56,177 nt of DNA from an uncultured Pelagibacteraceae bacterium (GCA_902592935.1 CACJGD010000004.1:1-56177); one strand, 5' to 3'; shown: positions 26,692-37,819, counted from the stretch's first letter. The notes: generated by a model not told the origin, from the letters alone. Program-made: numbers and translations.

Positions 26692-28254
26692 CTACTCTAA
26701 TTCAATAGTACTAGGTGGCTTTGAGGTAACGTCATACACAACTCTATTTATACCTCTAATACTGTTTACTATTTTATTTGATATAGTTTGCATAAAAGAC
26801 TTTTTAAATTCATAATAATCTGCTGTCATTCCATCCTCTGATGTAATTGCTCTTAACAAACATAAATACTCATAAGTACGATTATCTCCCATTACCCCAA
26901 CAGTTTTAACTGGCAACAATGCTGCGTAGGCTTGCCAAATATCATGATAAAGACCATGATTTCTTAAAGATTGAATAAAATAATAATCAGCCTCTTTTAA
27001 AATTTTAATTTTTTCTTTTGTTACTATACCTGGCATTCGAATTGCTAATCCTGGTCCAGGAAACGGATGTCTAGAAATGATTTCCTTATTTAAATTTAGC
27101 TCTAATCCTAATTTTCTCACCTCATCTTTGAATAAAAATTTTAGCGGTTCTACTAATTTTAAATTCATTTTTTTTGGTAACCCTCCAACATTGTGATGAG
27201 ATTTTATTTTAGAGGTTTGACTTCCAGTAACCGATTTACTCTCAATTAAATCTGGATAAAGAGTACCTTGAGCTAAAAATTTAACATTTTTGATTTTCTT
27301 AGCATATCGCTCAAAAATTTTAATGAATAAATTACCAATTATTTTTCTTTTTTTCTCAGGATCAGAAACATTTTTTAATTTTTTTAAAAATTCGTTTTCG
27401 GCATTTACATAAATCAAATTCATTTTTAAGCGCTTCTTAAATGTCTGAACTACTTGCACTTCCTCATTTTTCCTTAAAAGACCTGTGTTTACAAAAATAC
27501 AATAAAGTTTCTTACCAATAGCTTTATTTAGTAATTGAGCAACTACACTACTATCCACACCTCCCGATAATGCACAAATAACTTTATTATTTCCAACTTG
27601 TTTCTGAATGTCTTTAATAAGCTGATTTTTTTGATCCTTAGAGGACCAATTTCTTTTAATTTTACAAATTAAAAAAATAAAATTACTTATTAATTTCTTT
27701 CCATTCTCTGTATGAGTTACTTCAGGATGAAATTGTACTCCATAATATTTTTTCTTTTTATTTTCAACGATTGCAAATTTTGAATTAGTGCTTGAAGCAA
27801 CAACTTTAAAATTCTTAGGAAGTTTTGAAACTTGATCAGCATGGCTCATCCAAACTTGTTTGGATTTTTTATTTCCAAAAAAATTAGTTATTAAAAGACT
27901 TTTATTTTTTTTATAAACATTAGCTAGACCAAATTCTCTATGCTTTGATTGTTTTACTCTTCCACCATTAAGTTTTGATAAAATTTGATGTCCAAAACAT
28001 ATTCCAAGAATTGGGATATCAAGTTGTAAAATTTTTTTATCAAATGAATACTTATTTATTTGATAAACATTTAATGGACCGCCAGATAATACTATTCCTT
28101 TAATACTGCTATTTATGTATTTTAGTTTTATTTTTTTGTGACTAACTATTTCTGAAAAAACACCTAATTCTCTTACTCTTCTTGCAATTAATTGGGTAAA
28201 TTGAGAACCAAAATCTATTATTAATATTTTATTAAGATTTTGATCAAGACTCAT
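26692..28254 (-). CDS. guaA: GMP synthase (glutamine-hydrolysing)
   Basis: Makes GMP from XMP with glutamine and ATP. The N-terminal glutamine amidotransferase has the nucleophile Cys in LGICFGHQ and the His/Glu pair in [10 protein letters not shown]. The ATP pyrophosphatase domain begins with the PP-loop [10 protein letters not shown], and the C-terminal dimerisation domain has the [19 protein letters not shown] and [14 protein letters not shown] signatures. The protein (520 residues) is full length. It follows guaB and a TPR gene in one operon, overlapping the TPR gene by 11 bp. Confidence 0.97.
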   Translation of the reverse strand: MSLDQNLNKILIIDFGSQFTQLIARRVRELGVFSEIVSHKKIKLKYINSSIKGIVLSGGPLNVYQINKYSFDKKILQLDIPILGICFGHQILSKLNGGRVKQSKHREFGLANVYKKNKSLLITNFFGNKKSKQVWMSHADQVSKLPKNFKVVASSTNSKFAIVENKKKKYYGVQFHPEVTHTENGKKLISNFIFLICKIKRNWSSKDQKNQLIKDIQKQVGNNKVICALSGGVDSSVVAQLLNKAIGKKLYCIFVNTGLLRKNEEVQVVQTFKKRLKMNLIYVNAENEFLKKLKNVSDPEKKRKIIGNLFIKIFERYAKKIKNVKFLAQGTLYPDLIESKSVTGSQTSKIKSHHNVGGLPKKMNLKLVEPLKFLFKDEVRKLGLELNLNKEIISRHPFPGPGLAIRMPGIVTKEKIKILKEADYYFIQSLRNHGLYHDIWQAYAALLPVKTVGVMGDNRTYEYLCLLRAITSEDGMTADYYEFKKSFMQTISNKIVNSIRGINRVVYDVTSKPPSTIELE

Positions 28255-28687
28255 TATTTTTAGGTTCTATATTTTTTAATGACTCTTTAATATTTTTGTT
28301 TTCATCACATAAATTTTTACAAACTTTCACAAACCTATCTGATAGATCTTTTACTTTTTCATAATTAGATTTTTCTAAAGCAATTTTCATTAACATTAAT
28401 AAAGCTTCCTCGTTGTCAGGCTCAATTAAAAGTGTTGTTTCTAAATTGTATTCTTCTTTTCTTTGATTTTCTTCGTGATTGTAAATTTTAGCTAAATATA
28501 AATATGAATTTGCGTCTTTTGGATTAAAAACTATATTTCTCTCAAATAAAAAACGAGCATCTTCATATTTTTCTTTTTTAAACAATTTTAAAGCTTCATT
28601 AAAAAAATTTTCTTTACTAAAAGACACGCTGTTAAAAGAAGCTGTTAAAAGTATTAATCCTATTAATTTGAAAAACTTATTCATCAA
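28244..28687 (-). CDS. Exported TPR-like protein between guaB and guaA
   Basis: Protein of 147 residues with a signal peptide (about 25 residues, ending SVSFSKEN) and TPR-like helices around residues 30-110 ([40 protein letters not shown]). Two cysteines (KVCKNLCDE) lie close to the C-terminus. It overlaps both guaB (4 bp) and guaA (11 bp), so it is translationally coupled to GMP synthesis enzymes even though it is exported. No specific function can be named. Confidence 0.75.
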   Translation of the reverse strand: MMNKFFKLIGLILLTASFNSVSFSKENFFNEALKLFKKEKYEDARFLFERNIVFNPKDANSYLYLAKIYNHEENQRKEEYNLETTLLIEPDNEEALLMLMKIALEKSNYEKVKDLSDRFVKVCKNLCDENKNIKESLKNIEPKNNES

Positions 28688-29760
28688 TATTTGCTATCGT
28701 TTTTTACCACATCTACATTATGAACCATACTTTCATAAAATCCAGCTTTTGTAATTTTCACAAATTGTGGTTTATTTCTCAATTTAATGATAGTTTTTGA
28801 TCCAAGATAACCCATGGAAGACTTCAATCCACCAATTAATTTATAAATAATACTCCCCACGTCTCCTTTATATTTTACAAAGCCTTCAACGCCTTCAGGT
28901 ACATATTTTGAGGAATCTTTTTGTTTTTTTTGAAAATATCTATCAGCTGATCCTTTATTCATAGCTCCAACAGAACCCATCCCTCTAAAACTTTTGAAAA
29001 GTTGTCCATTTTTTCTAATTAATTTTCCTGGAGTTTCACTTGTGCCCGCAAATAGCGAGCCAATCATTACAGCATCGGCTCCCGCGGCAAATGCTTTTGC
29101 TAAATCACCAGAATATTTTATTCCACCATCTGAAATTATTTTAACATTTTTATTCTTTAAACCATTTCTTATAGCTAAAATTGCACTTAATTGAGGAACC
29201 CCTATTCCAGCAACTAATCTTGTTGTACAAATAGAGCCTGGCCCTATACCAATTTTAATTAAATCCACGCCTAAATTTATAAGGAATTTTGCAGCTTCTG
29301 GTGTTGCAATATTCCCAGCACATAAAGCAATTTTATTATTCTTTATTTTTTTTATATATTTGATTATTTCAGCAACCTTCTTTGTATGGCCGTGTGCTGT
29401 GTCTACTACAATTAAATCTATACCTTCTTTAATTATTTCTTTAGCTCTAATAAATTCATTTGATGATGCACCTACAGCTGCTCCAACTATTAGTTTTTGT
29501 TTTTTAACCTTTTTTATCTCTGATAATTGTTTTTTAATATCAAGGTTTCTATGAATTACACCAATACCACCAGCTTTAGCTATAGCTATTGCCATTCTGC
29601 TCTCTGTGACAGTATCCATCGCAGATGATAAAAGTGGAATTTTAAGTTTTAAATGGTTAGTTAAAGATACACTAGTGTCTGTATCAGAAGGTAATATTTC
29701 TGAGTACTTTGGAGCTAATGTAACATCATCAAAGGTAAGTGCTTCTTTTATAGGAACCAT
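28684..29760 (-). CDS. guaB: IMP dehydrogenase lacking CBS domains
   Basis: Oxidises IMP to XMP with NAD+, the rate-setting step of guanine nucleotide synthesis. The TIM barrel is complete: [14 protein letters not shown] start, the [15 protein letters not shown] block, NAD-site GAAVGAS, the loop [11 protein letters not shown] with catalytic Cys178, [11 protein letters not shown], and the flap region RGMGSVGAM. At 358 residues it is about 120-130 shorter than usual: the two CBS domains that normally lie between HRNL and VGAAVG are replaced by a short lysine-rich link (about residues 75-90). Catalysis should be intact, but allosteric control by nucleotides through the CBS pair is gone. Confidence 0.93.
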   Translation of the reverse strand: MVPIKEALTFDDVTLAPKYSEILPSDTDTSVSLTNHLKLKIPLLSSAMDTVTESRMAIAIAKAGGIGVIHRNLDIKKQLSEIKKVKKQKLIVGAAVGASSNEFIRAKEIIKEGIDLIVVDTAHGHTKKVAEIIKYIKKIKNNKIALCAGNIATPEAAKFLINLGVDLIKIGIGPGSICTTRLVAGIGVPQLSAILAIRNGLKNKNVKIISDGGIKYSGDLAKAFAAGADAVMIGSLFAGTSETPGKLIRKNGQLFKSFRGMGSVGAMNKGSADRYFQKKQKDSSKYVPEGVEGFVKYKGDVGSIIYKLIGGLKSSMGYLGSKTIIKLRNKPQFVKITKAGFYESMVHNVDVVKNDSKY

Positions 29761-29797
29761 AATCTTTTATATATGATTCCTTTTTATTTTAAAGTGT

Positions 29798-30409
29798 CTA
29801 TCTAACTTTTCTACAAATTATAAAACTTTCCTTAGAGTCTTTCCTGCTTGATTTTGGTTTAAATACCTTAACTTCTTTAAAATATTTTTTTCCTTCTGCG
29901 ACGATTTCGTTAAAAGTACCACCCATGAAAATTTTTGAAATAAAATAACCATTATCTTTCATAAGATCTTTTGCAAATTTCATAGCTTCTATGCATAATT
30001 CTCCGGTTTGTATTGAGTCAATATTTTTAATACCAGTTGTGTCAACGGCCATATCAGACATTACAACATCAACTTTTTCATTTAGATTTTTTTTAATCTC
30101 ATCTTGTGTTTTAACGTCAGTGAAATCTCCCTGGATTTGTATGCTTTTACCTATTGGTTCCATTTTTTTTAAGTCAATAGAAATCAATTTTCCACTTTTT
30201 GCTGCTTTAAAAGCATATTGAGACCAACTCCCTGGTGCTGCACCAATGTCAATTATAGACAATCCACCCTTAAAAACTTTAAATTTTTCATCAATTTCTA
30301 TCAATTTATAAGCAGATCTAGCTCTATATCCATCAACCTTTGATTGTCTAACATAGATATCTCTTCTCTGTTTATTTACCCAGTTTTTTGAAATTTTATT
30401 TTTTTTCAT
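29798..30409 (-). CDS. rlmE: 23S rRNA (uridine-2'-O-)-methyltransferase RlmE
   Basis: SAM-dependent methyltransferase for U2552 of 23S rRNA (FtsJ/RrmJ), important for 50S assembly. The 203 residues include RARSAYKLIEIDEKF, SAM-binding IIDIGAAPGSWSQYA, the acidic D at the second strand (ISIDLKKM), and the catalytic K-D-K-E tetrad: Lys in AYKL, the Asp in VVMSDMAVDTTG, the Lys of FISKIFMGG, and the Glu of KESFIICRK. It lies 6 bp after the glycosyltransferase gene. Full length and typical. Confidence 0.95.
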   Translation of the reverse strand: MKKNKISKNWVNKQRRDIYVRQSKVDGYRARSAYKLIEIDEKFKVFKGGLSIIDIGAAPGSWSQYAFKAAKSGKLISIDLKKMEPIGKSIQIQGDFTDVKTQDEIKKNLNEKVDVVMSDMAVDTTGIKNIDSIQTGELCIEAMKFAKDLMKDNGYFISKIFMGGTFNEIVAEGKKYFKEVKVFKPKSSRKDSKESFIICRKVR

Positions 30410-30415
30410 AAGGTA

Positions 30416-31387
30416 TTAAATTAAATTTAATACATCTTGTTCGGTAATCTTTGAAATATCCTTCGAATTATAAAGTATTTTACTATCTAAAATATTAATA
30501 TTATTTTTTTTAGGAGCAAATTTTTTTGAGTTAGTAGGCCCAAATAGAATGATCATAGGAATATCAGCTAAACCCATCATATGCATTACACCATTGTCTA
30601 TAGTTATTGCTTTTTCTAATTTTGAAGACAAAGCGGTTACTAATGGTGGGCCTGATAAATGCGAGTCAAGTTCGGGAAAAATTACATCTTCAACCTCCAT
30701 TTTAATTTTATTTATTAATTGAGAGTATTGTTTTTCAACAAAAAAGACTGGTTTTTTATTTAATTCTTTTAATTTTTTAGCCACACTAATAAATTTATTA
30801 ATTGACCATGTTTTTTTTCTATATTCATTTCCCTGAGTAACAGAAAATCCAACATAATTATTTTTTGGAAGAAGTCTATTTGCTTCATCGAAAAATTTTC
30901 TTTCTATTGAGTTAGTATTATATTTAATTAAAGGAATTTCAGTATCTAATAATTTTTCTAAATTTGATAAAATATTTAAATTGTTAAATTTTGTTGAAAT
31001 AAAATTTTTACTTTTCGAAGAAAACTTAAAATTAAATGTGGATGAATAAAATTGTTTTGTTGGAATTTGTTTTAAAATTAAAGTATTTCTTAATTTTGAT
31101 TGTAAATCAATAATCAAATCAAAATTATCTATTGAATTTTTATTTAATATTTTTTTTTTTGAACAAAATAAATGCCATAGTCTAAATCCAAAATAAATTA
31201 TATCTGTCTTGAATTCATTTAAAGGAATATTATAATCTTTAAGTGAATTATTAAAATGATTTTTATGAGAGGATAAATAAAAAATATTATAAATTCCAAA
31301 TTTATTTTTTAAACTATTAATAATATCAAATAATTGAATGCTGTCACCTAATCCACCTCCTGAATTATAAATTAGAATTTTCATCAA
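30416..31387 (-). CDS. Glycosyltransferase family 9 (heptosyltransferase-like)
   Basis: Protein of 323 residues resembling ADP-heptose:LPS heptosyltransferases. The start has the glycine-rich GGGLGDSIQ motif after a hydrophobic strand. The C-terminal Rossmann domain has the FSVTQGNEYRKKTW stretch and the family signature around DNGVMHMMGLADIPMIILFGPTNSKKF. Such enzymes add a sugar to a lipid-linked or LPS-core acceptor; the donor is unknown. It is followed by rlmE and preceded by another glycosyltransferase and pssA, so a role in envelope glycolipids is reasonable. Confidence 0.82.
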   Translation of the reverse strand: MMKILIYNSGGGLGDSIQLFDIINSLKNKFGIYNIFYLSSHKNHFNNSLKDYNIPLNEFKTDIIYFGFRLWHLFCSKKKILNKNSIDNFDLIIDLQSKLRNTLILKQIPTKQFYSSTFNFKFSSKSKNFISTKFNNLNILSNLEKLLDTEIPLIKYNTNSIERKFFDEANRLLPKNNYVGFSVTQGNEYRKKTWSINKFISVAKKLKELNKKPVFFVEKQYSQLINKIKMEVEDVIFPELDSHLSGPPLVTALSSKLEKAITIDNGVMHMMGLADIPMIILFGPTNSKKFAPKKNNINILDSKILYNSKDISKITEQDVLNLI

Positions 31388-31412
31388 TATAGATTATATA
31401 TAATTCTTATTT

Positions 31413-32318
31413 TTAATTTTTTTTATTAAATCTTAGCTTCATCTCTATAATTTCATCTTCAGTTGTTTCAATTTTGGAAATAAAATTTTTATTACTTCTA
31501 ATTTTGTCATTATGTTTTCCAGCAAAATGAACAATACCGATTTCATGATTTGGTAAATATGGTTCAACTAAAGTATTTTTATCTTTATGAAATTTTAAAA
31601 TTTCAATAAATGTCCAATTACAATAAGCTGGCAATATTTCAACTGGTAGACCGTCACAATAAATAGTGACATTCATTGCTATCTGTTCTGATCCCCATAT
31701 TTTTCCAGATGAAAGTGATTTTTTTAAATTCTTTTGCCAAATTTTCCAATGAGGTGCTTCTTTTTGTAAAGCAAATACGCCAATATTAAGATGAGGTTTT
31801 AAGGCGACTTCTCGAGCAATTTTCTCAGAAAAACCGGATGACTTTGCATGTTTATAATTTTGAGATTTAATCCTGGCAAAACTTCCTAAAAACCATTCGG
31901 CTCTTAAAACTCTACCATAAGCCCTATCTGCTGAAGTTGCAATTGACAGCTTTCCTTTACTACATCCCTCAAAGTAAAGTTCTATTGCTTTCCAAGAATT
32001 AACCCACGCATCAGCATCTATCCATAAATATTTTTTATAATTAGGAAAGTATTTAGGTAAAAAAGCTCTAGAAACTTGACTTTTAAGCCATTCCTTTCCT
32101 TGAACCTTAAATTCAGGTACTTCAATATCCCAGTCAGCTGATTTTATTTCGTCTACTTTATTTGAGAGCTGTTTTTTCTGATCATCAGTTAAACCTGCAT
32201 CTAGTATACAAATAGCAATATTTTCACTCTGTTTAAAATACTTTATAGAGTCAATCAATTCATCTAATAATTCATAATATTTTGAGTCTGCTAGTGATAT
32301 AATTACATTTTCTTTCAT
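31413..32318 (-). CDS. Putative glycosyltransferase with DxD motif (GT8-like)
   Basis: Protein of 301 residues with a GT-A style nucleotide-sugar fold. An N-terminal strand (ENVIISLADSKYYELLDELI), a long helix, and the metal-binding DxD in KYLWIDADAWVNSW (around residue 100) are seen. A second conserved region has NIGVFALQKEAPHWKIW and GSEQIAMNVTIY, and a late HFAGKHND stretch resembles the C-terminal His motif of GT8 enzymes. The donor and acceptor are not known. It abuts pssA (one-base overlap), so it is probably expressed with phospholipid genes. Confidence 0.7.
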   Translation of the reverse strand: MKENVIISLADSKYYELLDELIDSIKYFKQSENIAICILDAGLTDDQKKQLSNKVDEIKSADWDIEVPEFKVQGKEWLKSQVSRAFLPKYFPNYKKYLWIDADAWVNSWKAIELYFEGCSKGKLSIATSADRAYGRVLRAEWFLGSFARIKSQNYKHAKSSGFSEKIAREVALKPHLNIGVFALQKEAPHWKIWQKNLKKSLSSGKIWGSEQIAMNVTIYCDGLPVEILPAYCNWTFIEILKFHKDKNTLVEPYLPNHEIGIVHFAGKHNDKIRSNKNFISKIETTEDEIIEMKLRFNKKN

Positions 32319-33127
32319 TAAAGAATATCTTCAAGATCATCTTCGTCATCTTTTAAGTTTTGATCCTCATATTGTTTTTTCAATTTTTGATAATGAAAAA
32401 AACTTATTGGAAGCATAAACAAATATATAATCACAGTAATAAATAATACTTTAAATGGATAAATTAGTAACAAGCCAAAAAATAAAACAATTCCAAATAA
32501 CAAAAAAATAGTTGCTTTTCTTTGAATTACTATTTTTTTAAATGAATAACTTGGAAATTTACTTATAAGTAATAATGATGTAGTAATAAAAAAAATTGGA
32601 ACAAGAATACTGTAATTTATTTGAAAATATTCGAAACTAGACATACTTAAAATTAAAGGAGTTAAAACTAGAATTCCACCTGCAGGAGATGGAACACCTT
32701 CAAAAAAATTGTCCTTCCATGATGGTGTTTGGCTAGTATTGACATTAAATCTAGCTAATCTTAATGCTACACAAATTACATAAATAAGGCATAATAACCA
32801 TCCAAATCTGCCCAATGTATTTAATTTCCAAAAATACATAATAAATGCTGGAGCTACACCAAAACTAATCATATCTGTCAATGAATCGAGTTCTTTTCCA
32901 ACTTTTGATGTTGCATTAATTAATCTTGCAATTCTTCCATCTAGCCCATCTATAAGTGCAGCAAATATAATTGCTATTATTGCAAATTCAAATTTCCCAT
33001 CCAAAGCAAATCTGATTGATGATAAACCTATACAAACCCCAATAAGAGTTAGCATGTTAGGTAAAATCACTCTTGCATTAGTTTTTTTATCCGTAACAAT
33101 TTTTAAATTGTTTTTTGGTTGTTCCAT
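32318..33127 (-). CDS. pssA: CDP-diacylglycerol-serine O-phosphatidyltransferase
   Basis: Makes phosphatidylserine from CDP-diacylglycerol and serine. The 269-residue membrane protein has about six to eight helices. The CDP-alcohol phosphotransferase signature is complete: the DGLDGRIAR...GKELDSLTDMISFG region around residues 60-95. Its product is decarboxylated by Psd, whose gene lies just upstream (2 bp between), so the two form the phosphatidylethanolamine pathway. The C-terminus is acidic (DDEDDLED). Confidence 0.95.
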   Translation of the reverse strand: MEQPKNNLKIVTDKKTNARVILPNMLTLIGVCIGLSSIRFALDGKFEFAIIAIIFAALIDGLDGRIARLINATSKVGKELDSLTDMISFGVAPAFIMYFWKLNTLGRFGWLLCLIYVICVALRLARFNVNTSQTPSWKDNFFEGVPSPAGGILVLTPLILSMSSFEYFQINYSILVPIFFITTSLLLISKFPSYSFKKIVIQRKATIFLLFGIVLFFGLLLIYPFKVLFITVIIYLFMLPISFFHYQKLKKQYEDQNLKDDEDDLEDIL

Positions 33128-33129
33128 AA

Positions 33130-33777
33130 TTAATTTTTAGCCAGTAATGTTTCTCCTGAAATTGCTGTTTGACCAACTTTAACTAGTGGTTCATAATTTT
33201 CATAATAAACGTCTGCTCTACTACCAAATCTAATCATCCCAATTCTATCACCTTGATTTAATTCCTGATTTTTATTTGTTTCGCAAACAATTCTTCTCGC
33301 AACTAAACCTGCAATTTGAACAACTACGATATCGTTACCATGCTTATCTTTTATTTTATAATAATTTCTCTCATTGTCTTCACTTGCTTTATCTAAAGAT
33401 GCATTCAAAAATTTACCTGGTTTATATAAAATATCCTCAATAATACCTGAACACGGTGTTCTATTCACATGGCAGTCAAAGACATTCATAAAAATACTTA
33501 TTTTTTTAAATTTTTTATTTTCTAATCCAAGTTCTTTTGGACCATCTACCTCTTCAACTTTAATCACTTCTCCATCTGCAGGGCTAACTAAATAACTATC
33601 ATCTCCAATGATTGTTCTTTCTGGATCTCTAAAAAAATAATAAACCCAGATAGTTAGTAATATTCCAATTAATCCTAAAAAATTATTAATAATTAGAAAA
33701 ATAATAGTTATGAATACAGCTATTACTATAAACTTGTATCCTTCAGTGTGAATTTTTGGAAATATCTTACTAAACAT
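33130..33777 (-). CDS. psd: Phosphatidylserine decarboxylase proenzyme
   Basis: Converts phosphatidylserine to phosphatidylethanolamine. It is the short (215-residue) PSD-A type, made as a proenzyme that self-cleaves at a Gly-Ser pair to leave a pyruvoyl serine. Seen are two N-terminal hydrophobic segments, FRDPERTI, the SPADGEV block, the MNVFDCHVNRTPCSG stretch, and the C-terminal IRFGSRADVY, where the usual cleavage site Gly-Ser sits. First gene of the psd-pssA-glycosyltransferase-rlmE run, divergent from icd. Confidence 0.95.
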   Translation of the reverse strand: MFSKIFPKIHTEGYKFIVIAVFITIIFLIINNFLGLIGILLTIWVYYFFRDPERTIIGDDSYLVSPADGEVIKVEEVDGPKELGLENKKFKKISIFMNVFDCHVNRTPCSGIIEDILYKPGKFLNASLDKASEDNERNYYKIKDKHGNDIVVVQIAGLVARRIVCETNKNQELNQGDRIGMIRFGSRADVYYENYEPLVKVGQTAISGETLLAKN

Positions 33778-33853
33778 ATTCTTCTATTTGCTAATTTTCG
33801 ATTAATATGTATATAAAATGGTCAAATTCAATTATTAAGATAATTTTTATTTA

Positions 33854-35068
33854 ATGAGCAAAATCAAGGTAAATAACCCAGTAGTAGAGCTGGATGGCGA
33901 TGAAATGACTCGAATTATATGGGAGTTTATCAAAAATAAATTAATTCTCCCATATTTAGATCTAGGTATTGAATATTATGATTTAGGAATGAAAAGTAGA
34001 GATAATACTGATGATCAGATAACAATAGATTCTGCAAATGCAATCAAAAAAATTGGGGTTGGAATAAAGTGTGCAACAATTACCCCTGATGAATCAAGAG
34101 TAGAAGAATTTGATTTAAAAAAAATGTGGAGATCTCCTAACGGAACAATAAGAAACATAATTGGAGGAACGGTATTTAGAGAGCCAATTATTTGTAAAAA
34201 TATTCCTAAACTTGTGCCCTCTTGGACAGATCCTGTAGTTATTGGAAGACATGCATTTGGTGATCAATATAGAGCAACAGATTTTAAAGTTCCTGGAAAA
34301 GGAAAAATGGAAGTAAAGTGGACATCAGAGGATGGTAAAGATGAAATTAAACATGAGGTATTTAACTTTACAGGTCCTGGTGTTGCCTTATCGATGTACA
34401 ATTTAGATAAGTCAATCGAGGATTTTGCAAGATCTTGTTTCAGCTATGGGTTAATTAAAAAATGGCCTGTTTATATGTCTACAAAAAATACAATTCTAAA
34501 GAAATACGATGGAAGATTTAAAGATATTTTCCAAGAAATTTTTGAAAAAGAATATAAAGAAGAGTTTGAAAAAGACAATTTAACTTATGAACACAGATTA
34601 ATTGATGACATGGTTGCATGTGCAATGAAGTGGAGTGGTAAATATATTTGGGCATGCAAAAATTATGACGGAGATGTTCAGTCTGATACTATGGCTCAAG
34701 GTTATGGGTCTTTAGGATTAATGACAAGTACATTGTTAACCCCAGATGGAAAAATAATGGAGGCAGAAGCTGCACATGGTACAGTAACAAGACATTATAG
34801 GATGCATCAACAAGGAAAAGAAACCTCAACAAACCCAATAGCGTCTATTTTTGCTTGGACTAGAGGATTGGCTCATAGAGGTAAGTTAGATAATAATGAC
34901 TCACTAATTAAATTTGCACAAACTTTAGAAAAAGTTTGCATTGAGTGTGTGGAAAGTGGATCAATGACAAAGGATTTAGCAATTCTTATTGGTCCTGATA
35001 GTAAGTATTTAACTACTAATCAGTTTTTAGACGAGATTGATGGAAATTTGAAAAAAAAATTAAACTAA
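33854..35068 (+). CDS. icd: Isocitrate dehydrogenase (NADP+)
   Basis: Oxidises isocitrate to 2-oxoglutarate and CO2 in the TCA cycle. The 404 residues are of the homodimeric, eukaryote-like class: [14 protein letters not shown] start, [11 protein letters not shown], the isocitrate-binding [20 protein letters not shown], the catalytic Tyr/Lys region, and [21 protein letters not shown] with [13 protein letters not shown] for NADP. It is a single gene between divergent psd and convergent alaS, whose end overlaps its end by 9 bp. Confidence 0.97.
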   Translation: MSKIKVNNPVVELDGDEMTRIIWEFIKNKLILPYLDLGIEYYDLGMKSRDNTDDQITIDSANAIKKIGVGIKCATITPDESRVEEFDLKKMWRSPNGTIRNIIGGTVFREPIICKNIPKLVPSWTDPVVIGRHAFGDQYRATDFKVPGKGKMEVKWTSEDGKDEIKHEVFNFTGPGVALSMYNLDKSIEDFARSCFSYGLIKKWPVYMSTKNTILKKYDGRFKDIFQEIFEKEYKEEFEKDNLTYEHRLIDDMVACAMKWSGKYIWACKNYDGDVQSDTMAQGYGSLGLMTSTLLTPDGKIMEAEAAHGTVTRHYRMHQQGKETSTNPIASIFAWTRGLAHRGKLDNNDSLIKFAQTLEKVCIECVESGSMTKDLAILIGPDSKYLTTNQFLDEIDGNLKKKLN

Positions 35069-37726
35069 ACTCTTAAGCTTTTCAAAAGCTTCTTCAATTT
35101 TAGTTTGATCCTGTCCACCAGCTTGAGCAAAGTCTTTTCTTCCTCCACCGCCTTTACCACCAATTATTTCAGATCCAACTTTAACAAATTGAACTGCATC
35201 AAACTTGTTTGTTAAATTGTCAGTTACTCCAACAGCTAATCCAACCTTGTCATCTTTATTAGCAAATACAACCACAACACCTTCATCTAAATCTTTTTTA
35301 CCTTTGTCTACAAGTTTTCTTAATTCTTTTGGAGGCAATCCATCTATTTTTTGCAGTCTTAATTTAACTCCATTAATTTCTTCGTCTTTAATAATATTTT
35401 TTGATTTATCCTCTAAAATTGCATTTACTGAAATAGTCTCTAGTTGTTTATTTAAATTTTTAATCAAAGTTTTTTGATCATTTTCATCTAAACTTGGTTT
35501 TCCTCCCAATTTAATAATTTGCTGACTTAAATCTTTAATTGTTTCCTCATCTTTTTCTGCAGATAGATTTGATAATTTCTCTTTGTTTTGTAGGTATTCC
35601 TCTAACTGCTTGTCTCTTAGTGCCTCAATTCTCCTTACTCCTGCAGCAATAGAAGATTGGCTGACAATCTTAAATTTACCAATATCTCCAGTATTTTTCA
35701 CATGTGTTCCACCACATAATTCAGTAGAAAAATACTTGCCATCCTCATCTCCCATCGAAAGAACCCTTACTTCATCTCCGTATTTTTCACCAAATAATGC
35801 CAAAGCACCGTTTTCAACCGCTTCATCAGGTGTCATTAATCTAGTTTTTACATCAGATTTTTTAGAGACCATTGTGTTTACAAAGTCCTCTATTTTATCA
35901 ATTTCTTCATTCAAAATTGGCTTCATGTGGCTAAAATCAAATCTTAATCTACTTGGCTCTACTAAAGATCCTTTTTGGGTTACATGAGTACCGAGAACTC
36001 TTCGTAAAGACTCGTGCAATAAATGAGTTGCTGAGTGATAAGCACGTGTATTATCTCTTCTTTCAACATCAATTTTTAATTCCACACTTTGCTGCAGTTT
36101 TATAGATCCACTCTTTACCTTTCCATAATGTACAAATAAATCACCTAATTTTTTTTGAACATCTGTTACTTCAAATTTAAAATCATTCGAGACTATTTCG
36201 CCATTATCACCAACTTGTCCACCTGACTCGCCATAGAAAGGAGTCTGATTTACTATAATCATTCCCTCATCATTTTCTTTTAACTGATCTACCTCTTTGT
36301 TGTCTTTTAAAAGAGATAATACGACACCTTCAGCTTGATTAGTCTCGTATCCTAAAAATTCAGTTGGCTCAATTTTATCTTTTATTCCAAACCAAATATC
36401 TTCAACGGCTGCATCACCAGAACCTTTCCAATTTTTTTTAGCAAGCTCTCTACTTTCTTTCATCAAAGATTGAAATTTTTCAGTATCAATTGACATTGAT
36501 TTGTTCCTTAAAATATCTTCTGTCAGATCTAATGGAAAACCATAAGTATCATATAATTTAAAAGCTACCTCACCTGGCAAAACTTTATCTATTTTAGATA
36601 TTTCGTCATTTAAAATTTTTATTCCTCGATCTAAAAGAACTAAAAATTTTTCTTCTTCCATTTTTAAAGTTTCTTTAATTAAAGACTCTGCTCTAACTAA
36701 TTCTGGATAATTTCCAGACATTTCATTTTTAAGAGTGTCAAACAAATTATAAAAAACTGGTTCTTTAGATCCAAGTAAATGAGAATGTCTCATACCTCTT
36801 CTCATAATTCTTCTAAGAACATATCCTCTTCCTTCATTCGAAGGCAAAACCCCTTCTGCAATTAAAAAAGAACTTGCTCTTAAGTGGTCAGCGATGACTC
36901 TGAAACTTGCTAAATTAGATTTGTCAGATTTAACTTTTGTAATTTCAGATGCAGAACCAATTATTTTTTTAAAATGATCTGTTTCATAGTTGTCATGTGA
37001 ACCTTGCAATAAAGCTGCAATTCGCTCTAATCCCATTCCAGTATCAACTGATGGTTTTGGAAGATTTATTCTTTTGTCTTTTGTAACTTGTTCAAACTGC
37101 ATAAAGACTAAGTTCCAAATTTCTATAAATCTATCGCCATCCTCATCTTTAGAACCAGGTAAACCTCCTGGTAAATGATCTCCATGATCAAAAAAGATTT
37201 CTGAGCAAGGGCCGCATGGACCTGTCTCACCCATTGACCAAAAATTATCAGAAGTTGCTATCCTTATAATTCTATCATCCCTAAAACCCGCTATTTTCTT
37301 CCAAAAATTGAATGCTTCATCATCCTCGTGAAATACTGTTACGTAAAGCCTGCTTTTATCTATTCCAAAATCTTTAGTTATTAAATCCCAAGCATAATGA
37401 ATTGCTTGCTCTTTAAAATAATCACCAAAAGAAAAATTTCCTAACATCTCAAAGAAAGTGTGGTGCCTTGGTGTGTAACCAACATTTTCTAAATCATTAT
37501 GCTTACCACCTGCCCTTACACATTTTTGTGAAGTGGTAGCTCTAACGTAATCTCTTTTTTCTAATCCTGTAAAAACGTTTTTAAACTGAACCATCCCAGA
37601 ATTTGCAAACATCAATGTAGGATCATTATTTGGAACTAAATTACTAGACTCAACAATCTTATGATCATTCTTTTCAAAATATTTTAGAAAAGTATTTCTT
37701 ATTTCATTGAGTGTTTTGTCTGCCAT
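35060..37726 (-). CDS. alaS: Alanyl-tRNA synthetase
   Basis: Charges tRNA-Ala. The 888-residue protein contains the catalytic class II domain ([21 protein letters not shown], the [26 protein letters not shown] block, and GMGLERIAA), the tRNA recognition region, the editing domain with zinc-ligand HxxxH ([12 protein letters not shown]) and CGGTHV, and the C-terminal C-Ala domain ending in the glycine-rich [13 protein letters not shown]. All parts are present. It stands between recA and the convergent icd gene, an arrangement also reported from Pelagibacter. Confidence 0.97.
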   Translation of the reverse strand: MADKTLNEIRNTFLKYFEKNDHKIVESSNLVPNNDPTLMFANSGMVQFKNVFTGLEKRDYVRATTSQKCVRAGGKHNDLENVGYTPRHHTFFEMLGNFSFGDYFKEQAIHYAWDLITKDFGIDKSRLYVTVFHEDDEAFNFWKKIAGFRDDRIIRIATSDNFWSMGETGPCGPCSEIFFDHGDHLPGGLPGSKDEDGDRFIEIWNLVFMQFEQVTKDKRINLPKPSVDTGMGLERIAALLQGSHDNYETDHFKKIIGSASEITKVKSDKSNLASFRVIADHLRASSFLIAEGVLPSNEGRGYVLRRIMRRGMRHSHLLGSKEPVFYNLFDTLKNEMSGNYPELVRAESLIKETLKMEEEKFLVLLDRGIKILNDEISKIDKVLPGEVAFKLYDTYGFPLDLTEDILRNKSMSIDTEKFQSLMKESRELAKKNWKGSGDAAVEDIWFGIKDKIEPTEFLGYETNQAEGVVLSLLKDNKEVDQLKENDEGMIIVNQTPFYGESGGQVGDNGEIVSNDFKFEVTDVQKKLGDLFVHYGKVKSGSIKLQQSVELKIDVERRDNTRAYHSATHLLHESLRRVLGTHVTQKGSLVEPSRLRFDFSHMKPILNEEIDKIEDFVNTMVSKKSDVKTRLMTPDEAVENGALALFGEKYGDEVRVLSMGDEDGKYFSTELCGGTHVKNTGDIGKFKIVSQSSIAAGVRRIEALRDKQLEEYLQNKEKLSNLSAEKDEETIKDLSQQIIKLGGKPSLDENDQKTLIKNLNKQLETISVNAILEDKSKNIIKDEEINGVKLRLQKIDGLPPKELRKLVDKGKKDLDEGVVVVFANKDDKVGLAVGVTDNLTNKFDAVQFVKVGSEIIGGKGGGGRKDFAQAGGQDQTKIEEAFEKLKSLV

Positions 37727-37772
37727 ATTTTTAAAATACAGCTTTTTTATTTTATGTCTAGATATCGAAGGG

Positions 37773-37801
37773 AAAAAAGGCGCTTAATTTAAGCGCCTTT
37801 T
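37773..37801 (-). terminator. Intrinsic terminator downstream of recA
   Basis: Perfect stem with GGCGCTT (37779-37785) and AAGCGCC (37791-37797) around AATTT, with A6 on one side and T4 on the other. On the minus strand it follows the recA stop by about 20 bases and ends in a U6 tract. It isolates recA from alaS. Confidence 0.9.
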
Positions 37802-37819
37802 ATTAATAAAGATGACCTA

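Noticed and set aside
25472-33777. Long T- or A-runs within minus-strand genes as possible frameshift sites
   Set aside because: Such runs are frequent in AT-rich coding sequence with Lys/Phe codons; all the genes read through without interruption.
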